From contig DUDS01000004.1 in assembly GCA_004769085.1 (NCBI GenBank), positions 1 to 41,539 of the forward strand: 41,539 nt of DNA, given 5' to 3'. Source of the DNA: Candidatus Melainabacteria bacterium SSGW_16. Lineage in GTDB: Bacteria > Cyanobacteriota > Vampirovibrionia > 2-02-FULL-35-15. This document shows, one piece after another, positions 15,905 through 24,930 of the stretch. The notes beneath the pieces are model-generated. The model was given only the letters and a program-made list of their open reading frames with translations, had not been told where the DNA came from and searched no databases. Each line of letters starts with the position of its first letter. Position 1 is the first letter of the stretch. Made by a program: the position numbers and the translations under genes.

Positions 15905-16384
15905 ATGGCAAAACTTTTATCAGAAGATGAAGCAGTTGTAAGCAGTCTGGAGCTAGTTTTATTAAAAGATCAAATCAGGGATAAGACATCAATTTCATGG
16001 GTGCCATATAAAATTATGGTTTCAAGTGCGAAGCAAAAGCTTGTATTTGAGAAAATAAAAAATGATAACGGGACTGGGGATTATGTGTTTGCAATAAAAC
16101 CTGTAAATGAAATTGAAAATCTTATTGAGGGTGTAAGAACATTCCTTTCTAATCAAAACAATAATATGTTTTCCTTTGAGGCTATTGAACCTTCTTTTGA
16201 GCTTATATTTGAACGTGCTCATAAAGGATACTCTGCAACATGCTGGTTTGATTCAGGGAATGTGATTTCTGATCACTATACATGGGATGGGTTTGGTTTA
16301 AGGTTTTTTACAAGTAAAGAAAAGATCATTTCTTTTGTGGAGGAATTAGATAAGGAAAAGGAGTTTTTGTTCTCTCATGCCTAA
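15905..16384 (+). CDS. Conserved-looking hypothetical protein coupled to carB
   Basis: 159-residue soluble protein; family not recognised. It has alternating strands and helices, no signal peptide or membrane segment, and an aromatic stretch near residues 115-140 ([21 protein letters not shown]) that looks like a small beta-sheet core. The stop TAA lies inside the first codons of carB (ATGCCTAA), an eight-base overlap, so translation is probably coupled. That suggests a link with carbamoyl-phosphate synthesis or simply operon packing. It precedes the large carB protein where carA would be expected, but it has no glutaminase features. Confidence 0.7.
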   Translation: MAKLLSEDEAVVSSLELVLLKDQIRDKTSISWVPYKIMVSSAKQKLVFEKIKNDNGTGDYVFAIKPVNEIENLIEGVRTFLSNQNNNMFSFEAIEPSFELIFERAHKGYSATCWFDSGNVISDHYTWDGFGLRFFTSKEKIISFVEELDKEKEFLFSHA

Positions 16385-19300
16385 AAGGAAAGATATAAAA
16401 AAGATTTTAATCATAGGAGCCGGTCCGATTGTAATAGGTCAGGCATGTGAGTTTGATTATTCTGGTACCCAGGCAACAAGAGCATTAAAAGAAGAAGGAT
16501 ATGAAGTGGTTTTAGTTAACTCAAATCCTGCAACAATAATGACTGATCCTGAATTTGCTGACAGAACATATATTGAGCCTATTACAGAACAATATGTTGA
16601 ATCAATAATTCAGAGTGAAAAACCTGATGCAATCTTACCTACTATGGGAGGGCAAACTGCACTAAATATAGCTGTGGGACTTGCTAAAAGTGGTGTATTA
16701 AAAAAATATGGAGTTGAGCTTATTGGTGCAAAGCTTGAATCTATTGAGCTGGCTGAAGACAGAAATCTTTTTAAAAACAAAATGCAGCAGATTGGTCTTG
16801 AGGTTCCAAAATCATATATTGCAAAGTCAAAAGCCGATGGAATTTATCTGGCAGGTGAACTAGGGTTTCCGCTTATCCTCAGACCTGCATTTACTCTTGG
16901 AGGGACAGGCGGTGGAATTGCTTATAACCAGGATGAGCTTGAGGTTATGCTGGAAAATGCGCTTGAAAGCAGTCCAATTCATCAGGTGCTTCTTGAGGAA
17001 AATGTTCTTGGATGGAAGGAATATGAACTGGAAGTTATGAGGGATCTGGCAGATAATGTGGTAATTATCTGTTCAATAGAAAATTTTGATCCTATGGGAA
17101 TTCATACAGGAGATTCAATTACAGTAGCACCAGCACAGACTCTTACAGATAAAAAATATCAGTATTTAAGAGATGCTTCTATTAAAATTATCCGTGCTAT
17201 TGGTGTGGAAACAGGAGGGAGCAACATTCAGTTTGCGGTTAATCCAGAAAATGGCAGAGTAGTTGTCATAGAAATGAATCCCCGGGTATCGAGATCTAGT
17301 GCTTTAGCCAGCAAAGCCACTGGTTTTCCAATTGCAAGGATTGCATCAAAGCTGGCAGTAGGTTATACCTTGGATGAAATTCCAAATGAGATAACCAGAA
17401 CTACCTATGCTAGTTTTGAACCTTCTATTGACTATGTGGTTACTAAAATCCCAAGATGGGCTATGGAAAAATTCCCAGGGGCAGATTGTGTGCTGACTAC
17501 CCAAATGAAATCAGTAGGTGAAGTGATGGCTATTGGGAGAACATTTAAGGAATCATTTCAAAAAGCCCTGAGAGGCCTTGAGATTAAAATGACTGGATTT
17601 TATGATAATTTTTTCTCAAAACATAGTGAAAAGGAGATATTAAAATTATTACAAACACCAACTCCTGACAGGATTAAACATATTTATGCTGCTTTGTATA
17701 AAGGAATCTCTGTTGAGAATATACACTTGCTTACCAGGATAGATTTATGGTTTCTCCAGCATCTGTATGCAATTGTTCAGGAAATAAAAAAGCTTGAAAG
17801 TCTTGATTTTAATGCATTAGACAATAAAAAATATTTATTTCATCTTAAAAGCCTTGGTTTTAGTGACAGGCAAATATCTCATATACTTTCAGACAAGGGA
17901 AAAAACATTTCAGAAGATAAAATCAGAGAACTCAGAGAGAAGCACTTGGTTTATCCGGTGTTTAAAACTGTGGATACCTGTGCAGGTGAGTTTGAGTCCT
18001 ATACACCTTATCACTACTCTACTTATGAATCCGAAAATGAACAAAAAGTGTCAGCAAATAAAAAAATAATGATTTTGGGTGGTGGACCAAACAGAATCGG
18101 GCAGGGGATTGAGTTTGATTACTGTTGTGTTCATGCTTCTTTCGGGTTGCAGGAAGAAGGATATGAAACGATCATGGTTAATTCAAATCCTGAAACAGTT
18201 TCGACTGACTATAATGTTTCTTCCAGATTATATTTTGAACCATTAACATGTGAAGATGTTTTTAATATTTACAGGACTGAAAAACCTGTAGGTGTAATTG
18301 TACAGTTTGGTGGACAAACCCCTCTGAATATTGCTGAAGGGCTTGAAAAGCTTGGCGTAAAAATCCTTGGTACCAAACCTGAAAATATAAGACTGGCTGA
18401 AGACAGGGAGCTTTTTAGCAAATTGATAAAAAAACTAGGATTGAATCAGCCTAAATCCGCATCTGCAAGATCAGTTCAGGAATCAATAAATATAGCAAAG
18501 GAAATGGGTTTCCCGCTTTTGCTCAGACCAAGTTTTGTTCTTGGGGGAAGAGCAATGGAAATATTTTATAGTTTAAATGAAATGGAACAGTTTGTAGAAA
18601 AAATATTTGATGTTGAACCGGAACACCCTGTTCTTATTGATACTTTTCTTGAAAGTGCAACTGAAATTGATGTTGATGCTATTTCTGATGGTAAGGATAT
18701 TTTGATTTGTGGGATTATGGAACATATAGAAGAAGCTGGTGTGCATAGTGGTGACAGTGCATGTATATTACCACCGCAAAACATTTCAAAGCAGCATCTT
18801 GATTTAATACGGGAAACTACAGCTAAGCTTGCAGATGGATTAAAAGTTATAGGGCTTATGAATATTCAATATGCGATAAAGAACGATATTCTTTATGTTC
18901 TTGAAGTGAATCCACGAGCAAGCAGAACTATTCCTTTTGTGTCAAAAGCTACTGGAATTCCCTGGGCGAAAATGGCAAGCAAAATCATGCTTGGTAAATC
19001 AATTAAAGAACTTGGACTAAAGGAAATTATTCCTGAATGGGTATCAGTTAAAGAAGTTGTTCTACCGTTTAATAAATTCCCTGGTACTGACATAATTTTA
19101 GGACCAGAAATGAAATCTACCGGAGAAGTAATGGGAATCAGTAATGATTTTAGTATCTCTTTTGCAAAATCCCAGATTGCTGCAAGTCAGGCACTCCCTA
19201 CAAGAGGGAATATTTTTATCAGTGTTAATGATAAAGATAAAAATGCAATTATCGGAACAGCAAAGGAATTGTCTAATCTTGGGTTTGGAATTTATGCAAC

Positions 19301-19619
19301 AAGTGGTACAGGTACTTTTCTTAAAAACAAAGGAATTGAAATTAAAGAAGTTAAAAAAGTCTATGAAGGAAGACCCAATATTGTTGATCACATAAAAAAT
19401 AAAGAAGTTCAGCTGGTAATTAACACCCCAATCGGACGAGAAGCCAGACAAGATGATAAATATATCAGACAGGCTGCAATTCAGTATTCGATTCCAGTGG
19501 TTACTACTGCACGTGCTGCATATGCAACTGTAAAAGCAATTAAATCACTGATTAATGATCCTGCTGTTGTAAAACCACTTCAGGAGTATTATAAATCTGC
19601 AGTTATTTCTAAGAAATGA
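16377..19619 (+). CDS. carB: Carbamoyl-phosphate synthase large subunit
   Basis: Makes carbamoyl phosphate from bicarbonate, ammonia and two ATP for arginine and pyrimidine synthesis; ammonia comes from the CarA subunit. 1080 residues, full length. Seen: two homologous ATP-grasp halves, each beginning with [18 protein letters not shown] (~13) or [18 protein letters not shown] (~567), and containing [13 protein letters not shown] or [13 protein letters not shown] and [18 protein letters not shown] or [19 protein letters not shown] helical linker covers ~400-555, and an MGS-like allosteric domain ([16 protein letters not shown]) begins near ~940. All key ATP-grasp blocks look intact. carA is not in the window. 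It overlaps the preceding hypothetical gene by eight bases and ends 12 bases from convergent aroE. Confidence 0.98.
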   Translation: MPKRKDIKKILIIGAGPIVIGQACEFDYSGTQATRALKEEGYEVVLVNSNPATIMTDPEFADRTYIEPITEQYVESIIQSEKPDAILPTMGGQTALNIAVGLAKSGVLKKYGVELIGAKLESIELAEDRNLFKNKMQQIGLEVPKSYIAKSKADGIYLAGELGFPLILRPAFTLGGTGGGIAYNQDELEVMLENALESSPIHQVLLEENVLGWKEYELEVMRDLADNVVIICSIENFDPMGIHTGDSITVAPAQTLTDKKYQYLRDASIKIIRAIGVETGGSNIQFAVNPENGRVVVIEMNPRVSRSSALASKATGFPIARIASKLAVGYTLDEIPNEITRTTYASFEPSIDYVVTKIPRWAMEKFPGADCVLTTQMKSVGEVMAIGRTFKESFQKALRGLEIKMTGFYDNFFSKHSEKEILKLLQTPTPDRIKHIYAALYKGISVENIHLLTRIDLWFLQHLYAIVQEIKKLESLDFNALDNKKYLFHLKSLGFSDRQISHILSDKGKNISEDKIRELREKHLVYPVFKTVDTCAGEFESYTPYHYSTYESENEQKVSANKKIMILGGGPNRIGQGIEFDYCCVHASFGLQEEGYETIMVNSNPETVSTDYNVSSRLYFEPLTCEDVFNIYRTEKPVGVIVQFGGQTPLNIAEGLEKLGVKILGTKPENIRLAEDRELFSKLIKKLGLNQPKSASARSVQESINIAKEMGFPLLLRPSFVLGGRAMEIFYSLNEMEQFVEKIFDVEPEHPVLIDTFLESATEIDVDAISDGKDILICGIMEHIEEAGVHSGDSACILPPQNISKQHLDLIRETTAKLADGLKVIGLMNIQYAIKNDILYVLEVNPRASRTIPFVSKATGIPWAKMASKIMLGKSIKELGLKEIIPEWVSVKEVVLPFNKFPGTDIILGPEMKSTGEVMGISNDFSISFAKSQIAASQALPTRGNIFISVNDKDKNAIIGTAKELSNLGFGIYATSGTGTFLKNKGIEIKEVKKVYEGRPNIVDHIKNKEVQLVINTPIGREARQDDKYIRQAAIQYSIPVVTTARAAYATVKAIKSLINDPAVVKPLQEYYKSAVISKK

Positions 19620-19631
19620 AATTCACATAGA

Positions 19632-20513
19632 TTACAAATTCTTACTGGCTTTTGCCTCTTCAAGACTGTGGTTTACTGCAAGCCTCATGACCCCAACAGG
19701 TGCAACATTTTGCTCAAGCCAAATACTTAGTGATTGTGCTCCTTGTCTTATAAGCATTTCAGTTCCGTTAATAGTTTTAAGCCCTACAGATCTTGCTTGT
19801 AAGAGTAATAAAGTCTGTGGAGGATTATAAATAATGTCATATACTATTCCGTTTGGCATCATTTTCTTTAGTTCTTCTTTTGTAACTGGTGAAGCATCAA
19901 TGCTTGGATACATACCTAAGGGAGTTGAATTTACAAGCATAAAAGTATTAGTTAAATCCAAACCTGAAATTAATCCTCCTTCGATTTTTGTTTTTGATCC
20001 TGTTAATTGTCTCCTGGACTCCATGAAATCCAGAAATGCAGACAGTTTTTCTTTACTCCTTCCAAATATTTTTATTGTTTTTGTGTTGTTTTTAAGAAGA
20101 GCTACTCCTATTGCACGCGCTGATCCACCTGTTCCTAAAAGTGAAACAGTTTGTTTTGGTATGTCCTCTCTGGCATCTTTAGGGATTGCTTCCCAGAATC
20201 CCATAACATCTGTATTTTCTCCTGCTGATTTTCCGTCACTTCTGAATACTACAGTATTTACTGCACCTGCAAGTTTTGCAGTCTCACTTAATTCATCAAG
20301 AAGCGGAATAATGGTTACTTTGTGAGGTATAGTAACATTAAACCCTTTAAATCCTGAATCTTTTAACTGTTTAAAAACTCTTTCAAGTTCTTTTTCTTCT
20401 GTTTCTATTCCTCTGTAACTTCCACTAACATTTAAATATTGAAGTGCAGCACTGTGCATAACTGGTGAGAGAGAATGCTCGAGTGGGTAACCTATAATTC
20501 CTAACTTTAACAT
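19632..20513 (-). CDS. aroE: Shikimate dehydrogenase (NADP)
   Basis: Reduces 3-dehydroshikimate to shikimate in aromatic amino acid synthesis. 293 residues. Seen: GYPLEHSLSP (8-17) with the substrate-binding Ser-x-Ser, FNVTIPHK (58-65) with catalytic Lys65, GAVNTVV (83-89), GENTDVMGF (98-106) with catalytic Asp102, the Rossmann loop LLGTGGSARA (125-134) and NSTPLGMYP. All catalytic residues are present. The ATG lies inside the 3' end of murE (seven-base overlap), so aroE is probably translated from the murE transcript. Confidence 0.96.
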   Translation of the reverse strand: MLKLGIIGYPLEHSLSPVMHSAALQYLNVSGSYRGIETEEKELERVFKQLKDSGFKGFNVTIPHKVTIIPLLDELSETAKLAGAVNTVVFRSDGKSAGENTDVMGFWEAIPKDAREDIPKQTVSLLGTGGSARAIGVALLKNNTKTIKIFGRSKEKLSAFLDFMESRRQLTGSKTKIEGGLISGLDLTNTFMLVNSTPLGMYPSIDASPVTKEELKKMMPNGIVYDIIYNPPQTLLLLQARSVGLKTINGTEMLIRQGAQSLSIWLEQNVAPVGVMRLAVNHSLEEAKASKNL

Positions 20514-22009
20514 TTTATTGTTTCAAGAGCGTTTTTAACCTCTTCTCTATCATCAAAATGAATTGTTCTGTCTTTAAGGATCTGGTAGTCTTCATGCCCC
20601 TTTCCTGCCATGACAATAATGTCATCTTTTGCTGATTTTTGTACTGCAATCTGAATTGCATTTTTTCTGTCAGGTTCAACTATTATCCCTGTAGTATTAT
20701 TTATTCCACTTAGAATATCGCTTATTATTTGTTTTGGATCTTCTGTTCGTGGATTATCGGAGGTGATTATAACTACATCTGCAAGTTCTTCTGCAATTCT
20801 TCCCATCTTAGGTCGCTTTGTGGGATCTCTGTCGCCACCACAACCAAAAACACAAACTAACCTTCCTTTTTTATTCTTTGATTTCAGTATTTGTCTGGCA
20901 GCTTTTAGAATATTATCAAGTCCGTCAGGTGTGTGCGCATAGTCTACTATGCACATTGGGGAATCTGGGTTCTTTTCATTTGATATAATTTGAAATCTGC
21001 CTGCAACTTCTTTAGCATCTTTTATAGAATCAATTATTTTCTTTATTTCTATTCCTTCTGAGTATCCTGCTGCAATTGCAGCAAGGAGATTATATACATT
21101 AAACAAACCATTTAATTTGCTTAAAACCTCGTATTCCCCTTCCGGACAGGATAATTTAAAATTTAAACCTGTGAGTCCAAAATTTATTTCATATCCATAA
21201 AAATCTGATTTGTTTTTTACTGAGTAACTAAATATACGAACATCCTTTGAAACGGTATTTTTAAAAAGGTCATAGGAACTATCATCTCTATTAATAATTG
21301 CAAATTTGTTTTTCATGATACTTTGATTGATCATGTTAAAAAGTTTTAGCTTAGCTTTTGTATATTCTTCCATTGTCAAATGAAAATCCAGATGATCCTG
21401 TGTAATGTTAGTTAGTACTGCACCTGTAAAAGTACATTCATCTACCCTGTGTAATGCAAGCGCATGTGAGCTTACTTCCATAGCAAGGTTTGTAAAACCT
21501 CTTTCTACAAGGCTGCTTAACTGTCTCTGCAAATCTGATGCCTGTGGCGTTGTGTGCTTTGAATCATAGTAATCAGAAGTTGTGGTTTCTTTAATGCCGA
21601 GTGTGCCAATAAGAGCAGTTTTATGATCATTTTTTTCAAGAATGTGTTGTATTAAATGTGTTGTTGTTGTTTTGCCATTTGTACCAGTTATGCCAATAAT
21701 TCTGATTTTTTTGCTTGGTTCTTTATAAAAATAATTTGCTAGTTTTGGAATTGAAGACTGAGCATCAGCCACATAAATGACAGGGAGTTTTGAAATTATT
21801 TTTTTCTGTGCCAGAATTGCTCTGGCACCTTTATTTTCAGCTTCATTAATGTGATTATGTCCATCTGCTTTTTCCCCGATTAAACAAACAAATATGTCTC
21901 CTTCTTTTACAAGCCTTGAGTCATACGATATTCCTGTTATAACTTCGCCGGAATTTGTGTTGCTGTTAAATAGTTTTGATATTTCGTTAATAGCTAATTG
22001 ATAATTCAT
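20507..22009 (-). CDS. murE: UDP-N-acetylmuramoyl-tripeptide synthetase (meso-DAP adding)
   Basis: Adds the third amino acid to UDP-MurNAc-L-Ala-D-Glu in the cytoplasm. 500 residues. Seen: ATP loop GITGTNGKTTTTHL (106-119), SSHAL and DHLDFH central-domain motifs with the Lys of TKAKLKLF expected to be carbamylated, VDYAHTPDGL, and TSDNPRTEDP with DNPR at 418-421, which in studied enzymes selects meso-diaminopimelate over lysine. GKGHEDYQ follows. This indicates DAP-type peptidoglycan. No ribosome binding site precedes the ATG; only 25 bases separate it from the divergent M14 gene. Confidence 0.96.
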   Translation of the reverse strand: MNYQLAINEISKLFNSNTNSGEVITGISYDSRLVKEGDIFVCLIGEKADGHNHINEAENKGARAILAQKKIISKLPVIYVADAQSSIPKLANYFYKEPSKKIRIIGITGTNGKTTTTHLIQHILEKNDHKTALIGTLGIKETTTSDYYDSKHTTPQASDLQRQLSSLVERGFTNLAMEVSSHALALHRVDECTFTGAVLTNITQDHLDFHLTMEEYTKAKLKLFNMINQSIMKNKFAIINRDDSSYDLFKNTVSKDVRIFSYSVKNKSDFYGYEINFGLTGLNFKLSCPEGEYEVLSKLNGLFNVYNLLAAIAAGYSEGIEIKKIIDSIKDAKEVAGRFQIISNEKNPDSPMCIVDYAHTPDGLDNILKAARQILKSKNKKGRLVCVFGCGGDRDPTKRPKMGRIAEELADVVIITSDNPRTEDPKQIISDILSGINNTTGIIVEPDRKNAIQIAVQKSAKDDIIVMAGKGHEDYQILKDRTIHFDDREEVKNALETIKC

Positions 22010-22034
22010 GGTTTATATATTATTCTAACTTATC
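22010..22034. promoter_or_regulatory. Very short divergent spacer between murE and the M14 peptidase gene
   Basis: Only 25 A+T-rich bases separate the two start codons. TATATA-like hexamers lie about 6-12 bases before each ATG, which would give leaderless transcripts in both directions; neither start has a Shine-Dalgarno sequence. Confidence 0.35.
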
Positions 22035-22715
22035 ATGAAAGAAGTTTTGCTGGGCAAAAGTGTAGAAGGCAGAGATATAAAAGGATATGCATTTGGCGAT
22101 GAAAATTCATTTAACAAGACACTTATAATTGGTGCAATACATGGTGTAGAACCACAATCAAAAGAATTCTGTGAGTTTTATATTGATGAAATAAAAGACA
22201 AACAATTTCCGGAAGATTGTTTTTTGCTTTTAATCCCCTGCATAAATCCTGATGGTATTTTTCACAAAACCAGGGTAAATGCAAATAATGTGGATCTAAA
22301 CAGAAATTTTCCGTCTCATACATGGAATAAGATTCCTGTAGCAGGAAACAGTGCATATTGCCCAGGCAGTGAGCCTGCATCAGAACCTGAAACAAAAATC
22401 ATAGTTGATTTAATGAATAAGTATAATTTTAAAAAAGTTATTGCAATTCATACAAATCATTTCATTCAATTCCCTAACCCGCCCATGATTAACTATGATG
22501 GGGAGCAATCCAGAGAGTTGGCTGAAAAACTATCTCATGTTGCAGGGCTTACTGCACATGAGGATATAGGGTATCCTGCACCTGGCTCTATGGGGATATG
22601 GATTGGAAAAGACTTAAAAAAGATTTCAGTTACTATTGAACTGGATGATACAAAAAAATCTGATGAGCATTATAAGAAACATGGGGGAATGTTTTCTGTA
22701 AGTATTTTAAGCTAG
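22035..22715 (+). CDS. M14-family zinc carboxypeptidase, MpaA-like murein peptide amidase
   Basis: 226-residue peptidase of the M14 fold without a signal peptide, so probably cytoplasmic. Seen: zinc site GAIHGVEPQ with His36 and Glu39, INPDG (70-74), TRVNANNVDLNRNFP (79-93) with the substrate-binding Asn-Arg pair, third zinc ligand His139 in IAIHTN, and the catalytic Glu202 in VTIELDD. This set and the size resemble MpaA, which removes meso-DAP from gamma-D-Glu-DAP in murein recycling. Its position back to back with the DAP-adding MurE supports that reading, though substrate is inferred. A general small M14 peptidase is the alternative. Confidence 0.85.
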   Translation: MKEVLLGKSVEGRDIKGYAFGDENSFNKTLIIGAIHGVEPQSKEFCEFYIDEIKDKQFPEDCFLLLIPCINPDGIFHKTRVNANNVDLNRNFPSHTWNKIPVAGNSAYCPGSEPASEPETKIIVDLMNKYNFKKVIAIHTNHFIQFPNPPMINYDGEQSRELAEKLSHVAGLTAHEDIGYPAPGSMGIWIGKDLKKISVTIELDDTKKSDEHYKKHGGMFSVSILS

Positions 22716-22724
22716 CTTAAAATA
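22703..22724. other. Perfect 22-base palindrome at convergent gene ends
   Basis: TATTTTAAGCT is followed directly by its reverse complement, centred between 22713 and 22714. It covers the M14 stop codon (TAG at 22713-22715) and lies 18 bases from the end of the first island gene. It may serve termination in both directions or be a protein-binding site. Confidence 0.45.
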
Positions 22725-22741
22725 TAATTCTGTGGAAATAG

Positions 22742-24805
22742 TTACGGACTTCTTCTTATTGTATTTGAAGTATTTAAAATTTGATCTACATTTGATCCTG
22801 CTCTGCGAGTATGCCAGGTTAATCTTGAGCCAAGTCCTATCCGTTCGAGATGAGTTACTCTAAGAAGATTTGTGTAATATGTTAGGTTTGACTGATATTC
22901 TTGTTCATTTGCAGGTTGAGTAGCAGGATTAAATCCTAAGTTAGTAAGATTGATACCATTTGCACTAAATATTCTAGTTATTTCAGCATTTACTTCTGAC
23001 GGTAAGTAACTGTAGTAACTAAACATTGTGTAAGTTTCACTCATATGATGCCATTGGTAAACCTCAATAGTAGAACCTCTTACACCAATTACATAATTTG
23101 TTCCGTCACGAGTAAAAGAAACTACACCAACCTGGCTTCTATCTGTTCCAAATGTTCTTCGAATAATTTCATCTCTAATGGCTACATCTCTGCTTGCTGT
23201 AATAGGTGAACCAAGATTAAAACTGTGAGCGAAACTAATACATCCTACAAAGTCAAAAGCATTTCTTCTGCCTAAAGGTCCATCATCAATTAAAAATCTA
23301 TCATCACTATTTGTGCCGCCCTGAAGTCTTTGCACAGCAGTTTGTATAGGATCTATAGGAGTAGTTCCTAAGTTCCATACAGGTCTCCACTGTAAATTCC
23401 TGATATTTCCAAATGGAATTAAATCTCTCCTAAGCAAATCATTTGTGGAATTTAATTTGTTTCTCCAGTAATTTTCCCCTGCGTTTTCTGCTGGACGAAA
23501 TGAAAAGTGTCTATTTAGCCACTGAAGAACCTCATTTGGGTTATTCCAGTTAGGTGAAGTTGGTATGTTATGTTCTGTAGCAAGTCTTTGTAGTTCTGCT
23601 TGTGAAAAACTATATTCTGCAAATAAAGGTGTTCTCCCGGTATTATCGGTGGATGCTATTAGTAGCCTATAGTGAGTTCCACCGCTTTGTGTGTATGATA
23701 CAAGTTGTGCTGTATCTGTGCAATCACTACGATGAGTACTTTGTGGGAAAGTATACCTGGAAGAAATATTAATATTAGTACCTCCACTAGCTGAAATATT
23801 TTGAGATAGTGCAGTAGAGTACGTATTAATAGAAGGCAGATTTGTTGTTATTTGTAATGGAGGAGTGTCATTAGTAAGATTTAAAATAGCAGCTCTAACT
23901 TCTGCATCGCTATGAGTGTTGTCGTTTCTATTGGTAAGCGGAGACCAGGTGTTAGTATTTCTATTATATTCAAAGACTCTTAAGTCTGTTGTGCCTGCTC
24001 TGAAACGAATTATTCTGCCGCTTCTTGTTCTTGTAATTAAATATGGGGTGGGATTTGAATCATCAGAAGGTAAGATCCATCTTCCATCGGCACTTGCAGT
24101 CCCGACAAACATCGTACCACTTGGAGCTGTGGCACATGGAGTCCAACTTCCATTTGCATATAACTGTCCATCTGCTCTCCAGATCCTACCGGGTGGTTGT
24201 CCTGGTTCATTAAGAACTAAATGATGTGCTAATCCTACTCCACCAACATAGTAAGTTGAACCATCATTAGCAACAGTAGCATTAATTCCTGCTAGTGATC
24301 TTGTCCAGGGTAAGATTTCTTCATTTCTATGACCTATACCATTTTCTCCACTTAAAGAATAAACACCTCTTGTAACAGTTTGAGTTGTTACACCACCAGT
24401 GCCGTTATCTATTGATACTGTCCCGTTACCACCGCTAGGACCTTCTGCATAAAGAGTATTTCCCTGCATCCAGTAAATAGTGTTGTCTGTAGCATTTATT
24501 TCTCCAAATACTCTTCTGTAAGATCCATCCCTTTGTCTTACAAAACTAGCACTACTTCCAGGTATACTAAGCCTTCTTCCAAACTCTGCTAAATTTATTC
24601 CTGATCCAGTACCACTTTCTGGTTGTGTCTGTATACCAGGTTCTTGGTTAGGTATTACCGGAGGTTTTAGATCAAGCCCCCTAAGAAGCGGGTCTGGATT
24701 GCTTGGTCTTCCAGAGCCACTGGACGGTGGTACAAATGGTTGCTGCTGGGTTTGGCCAAACACAAGTGGCATAAAAGATAAGTGAAAAGTTGAAATTCCA
24801 ATCAT
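22742..24805 (-). CDS. GLDL-tagged paralogue 1 (687 residues, unknown function)
   Basis: Unrecognised protein, founder-type member of a four-copy tandem family. Order: an uncharged hydrophobic start (residues 1-18, MIGISTFHLSFMPLVFGQ), QQPFVPP (21-27), a disordered Gly/Ser/Pro linker, tag DPLLRGLDLKPP (38-49), GINLAEFGRRL (69-79), and the shared domain (~85-245) with RDGSYRRVF, DNTIYWMQGNTLYAEGP, GENGIGHRNEEILPWT, GRIWRADGQLYANGSW and FVGTASADGRW. A second domain (~250-430) is shared with paralogue 3 (LRVFEYN, SYTQSG, NWNNPNEV). Residues ~430-687 are unique, with FDFVGCISFAHSFNLG. No standard signal peptide, catalytic motif or membrane segment is seen. The body is Asn/Thr/Ser-rich and probably beta-structured. 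Probably exported or surface protein; this is inference. Confidence 0.8.
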   Translation of the reverse strand: MIGISTFHLSFMPLVFGQTQQQPFVPPSSGSGRPSNPDPLLRGLDLKPPVIPNQEPGIQTQPESGTGSGINLAEFGRRLSIPGSSASFVRQRDGSYRRVFGEINATDNTIYWMQGNTLYAEGPSGGNGTVSIDNGTGGVTTQTVTRGVYSLSGENGIGHRNEEILPWTRSLAGINATVANDGSTYYVGGVGLAHHLVLNEPGQPPGRIWRADGQLYANGSWTPCATAPSGTMFVGTASADGRWILPSDDSNPTPYLITRTRSGRIIRFRAGTTDLRVFEYNRNTNTWSPLTNRNDNTHSDAEVRAAILNLTNDTPPLQITTNLPSINTYSTALSQNISASGGTNINISSRYTFPQSTHRSDCTDTAQLVSYTQSGGTHYRLLIASTDNTGRTPLFAEYSFSQAELQRLATEHNIPTSPNWNNPNEVLQWLNRHFSFRPAENAGENYWRNKLNSTNDLLRRDLIPFGNIRNLQWRPVWNLGTTPIDPIQTAVQRLQGGTNSDDRFLIDDGPLGRRNAFDFVGCISFAHSFNLGSPITASRDVAIRDEIIRRTFGTDRSQVGVVSFTRDGTNYVIGVRGSTIEVYQWHHMSETYTMFSYYSYLPSEVNAEITRIFSANGINLTNLGFNPATQPANEQEYQSNLTYYTNLLRVTHLERIGLGSRLTWHTRRAGSNVDQILNTSNTIRRSP

Positions 24806-24930
24806 AAGATTAGTTCTTCTGCTACTACTCCTTAAATATAAAAAGCTGTAGTTCTACTGCAGTTGACTTTTTTTATATTAGAAATTTTTAATTGTTTAAA
24901 TGTCTAATATTAACCTCGTCATAATCACTT
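24806..24930 (-). promoter_or_regulatory. Upstream region of paralogue 1 with an operator-like dyad
   Basis: 125 bases between paralogues 2 and 1. CTGTAGT and ACTGCAG (24846-24862) form an interrupted dyad with one mismatch. AAGGAG on the minus strand lies 22 bases before the ATG, too far for initiation. The bases next to the ATG (AACTAATCTT) recur before the other three copies. Confidence 0.35.

Noticed and set aside
19098..19451. 117-codon minus-strand frame inside carB
   Set aside because: Antisense shadow rich in Phe, Asn and Cys; carB is unambiguous here.
19834..20325. 163-codon plus-strand frame opposite aroE
   Set aside because: Shadow of aroE; low-complexity and without a start signal.
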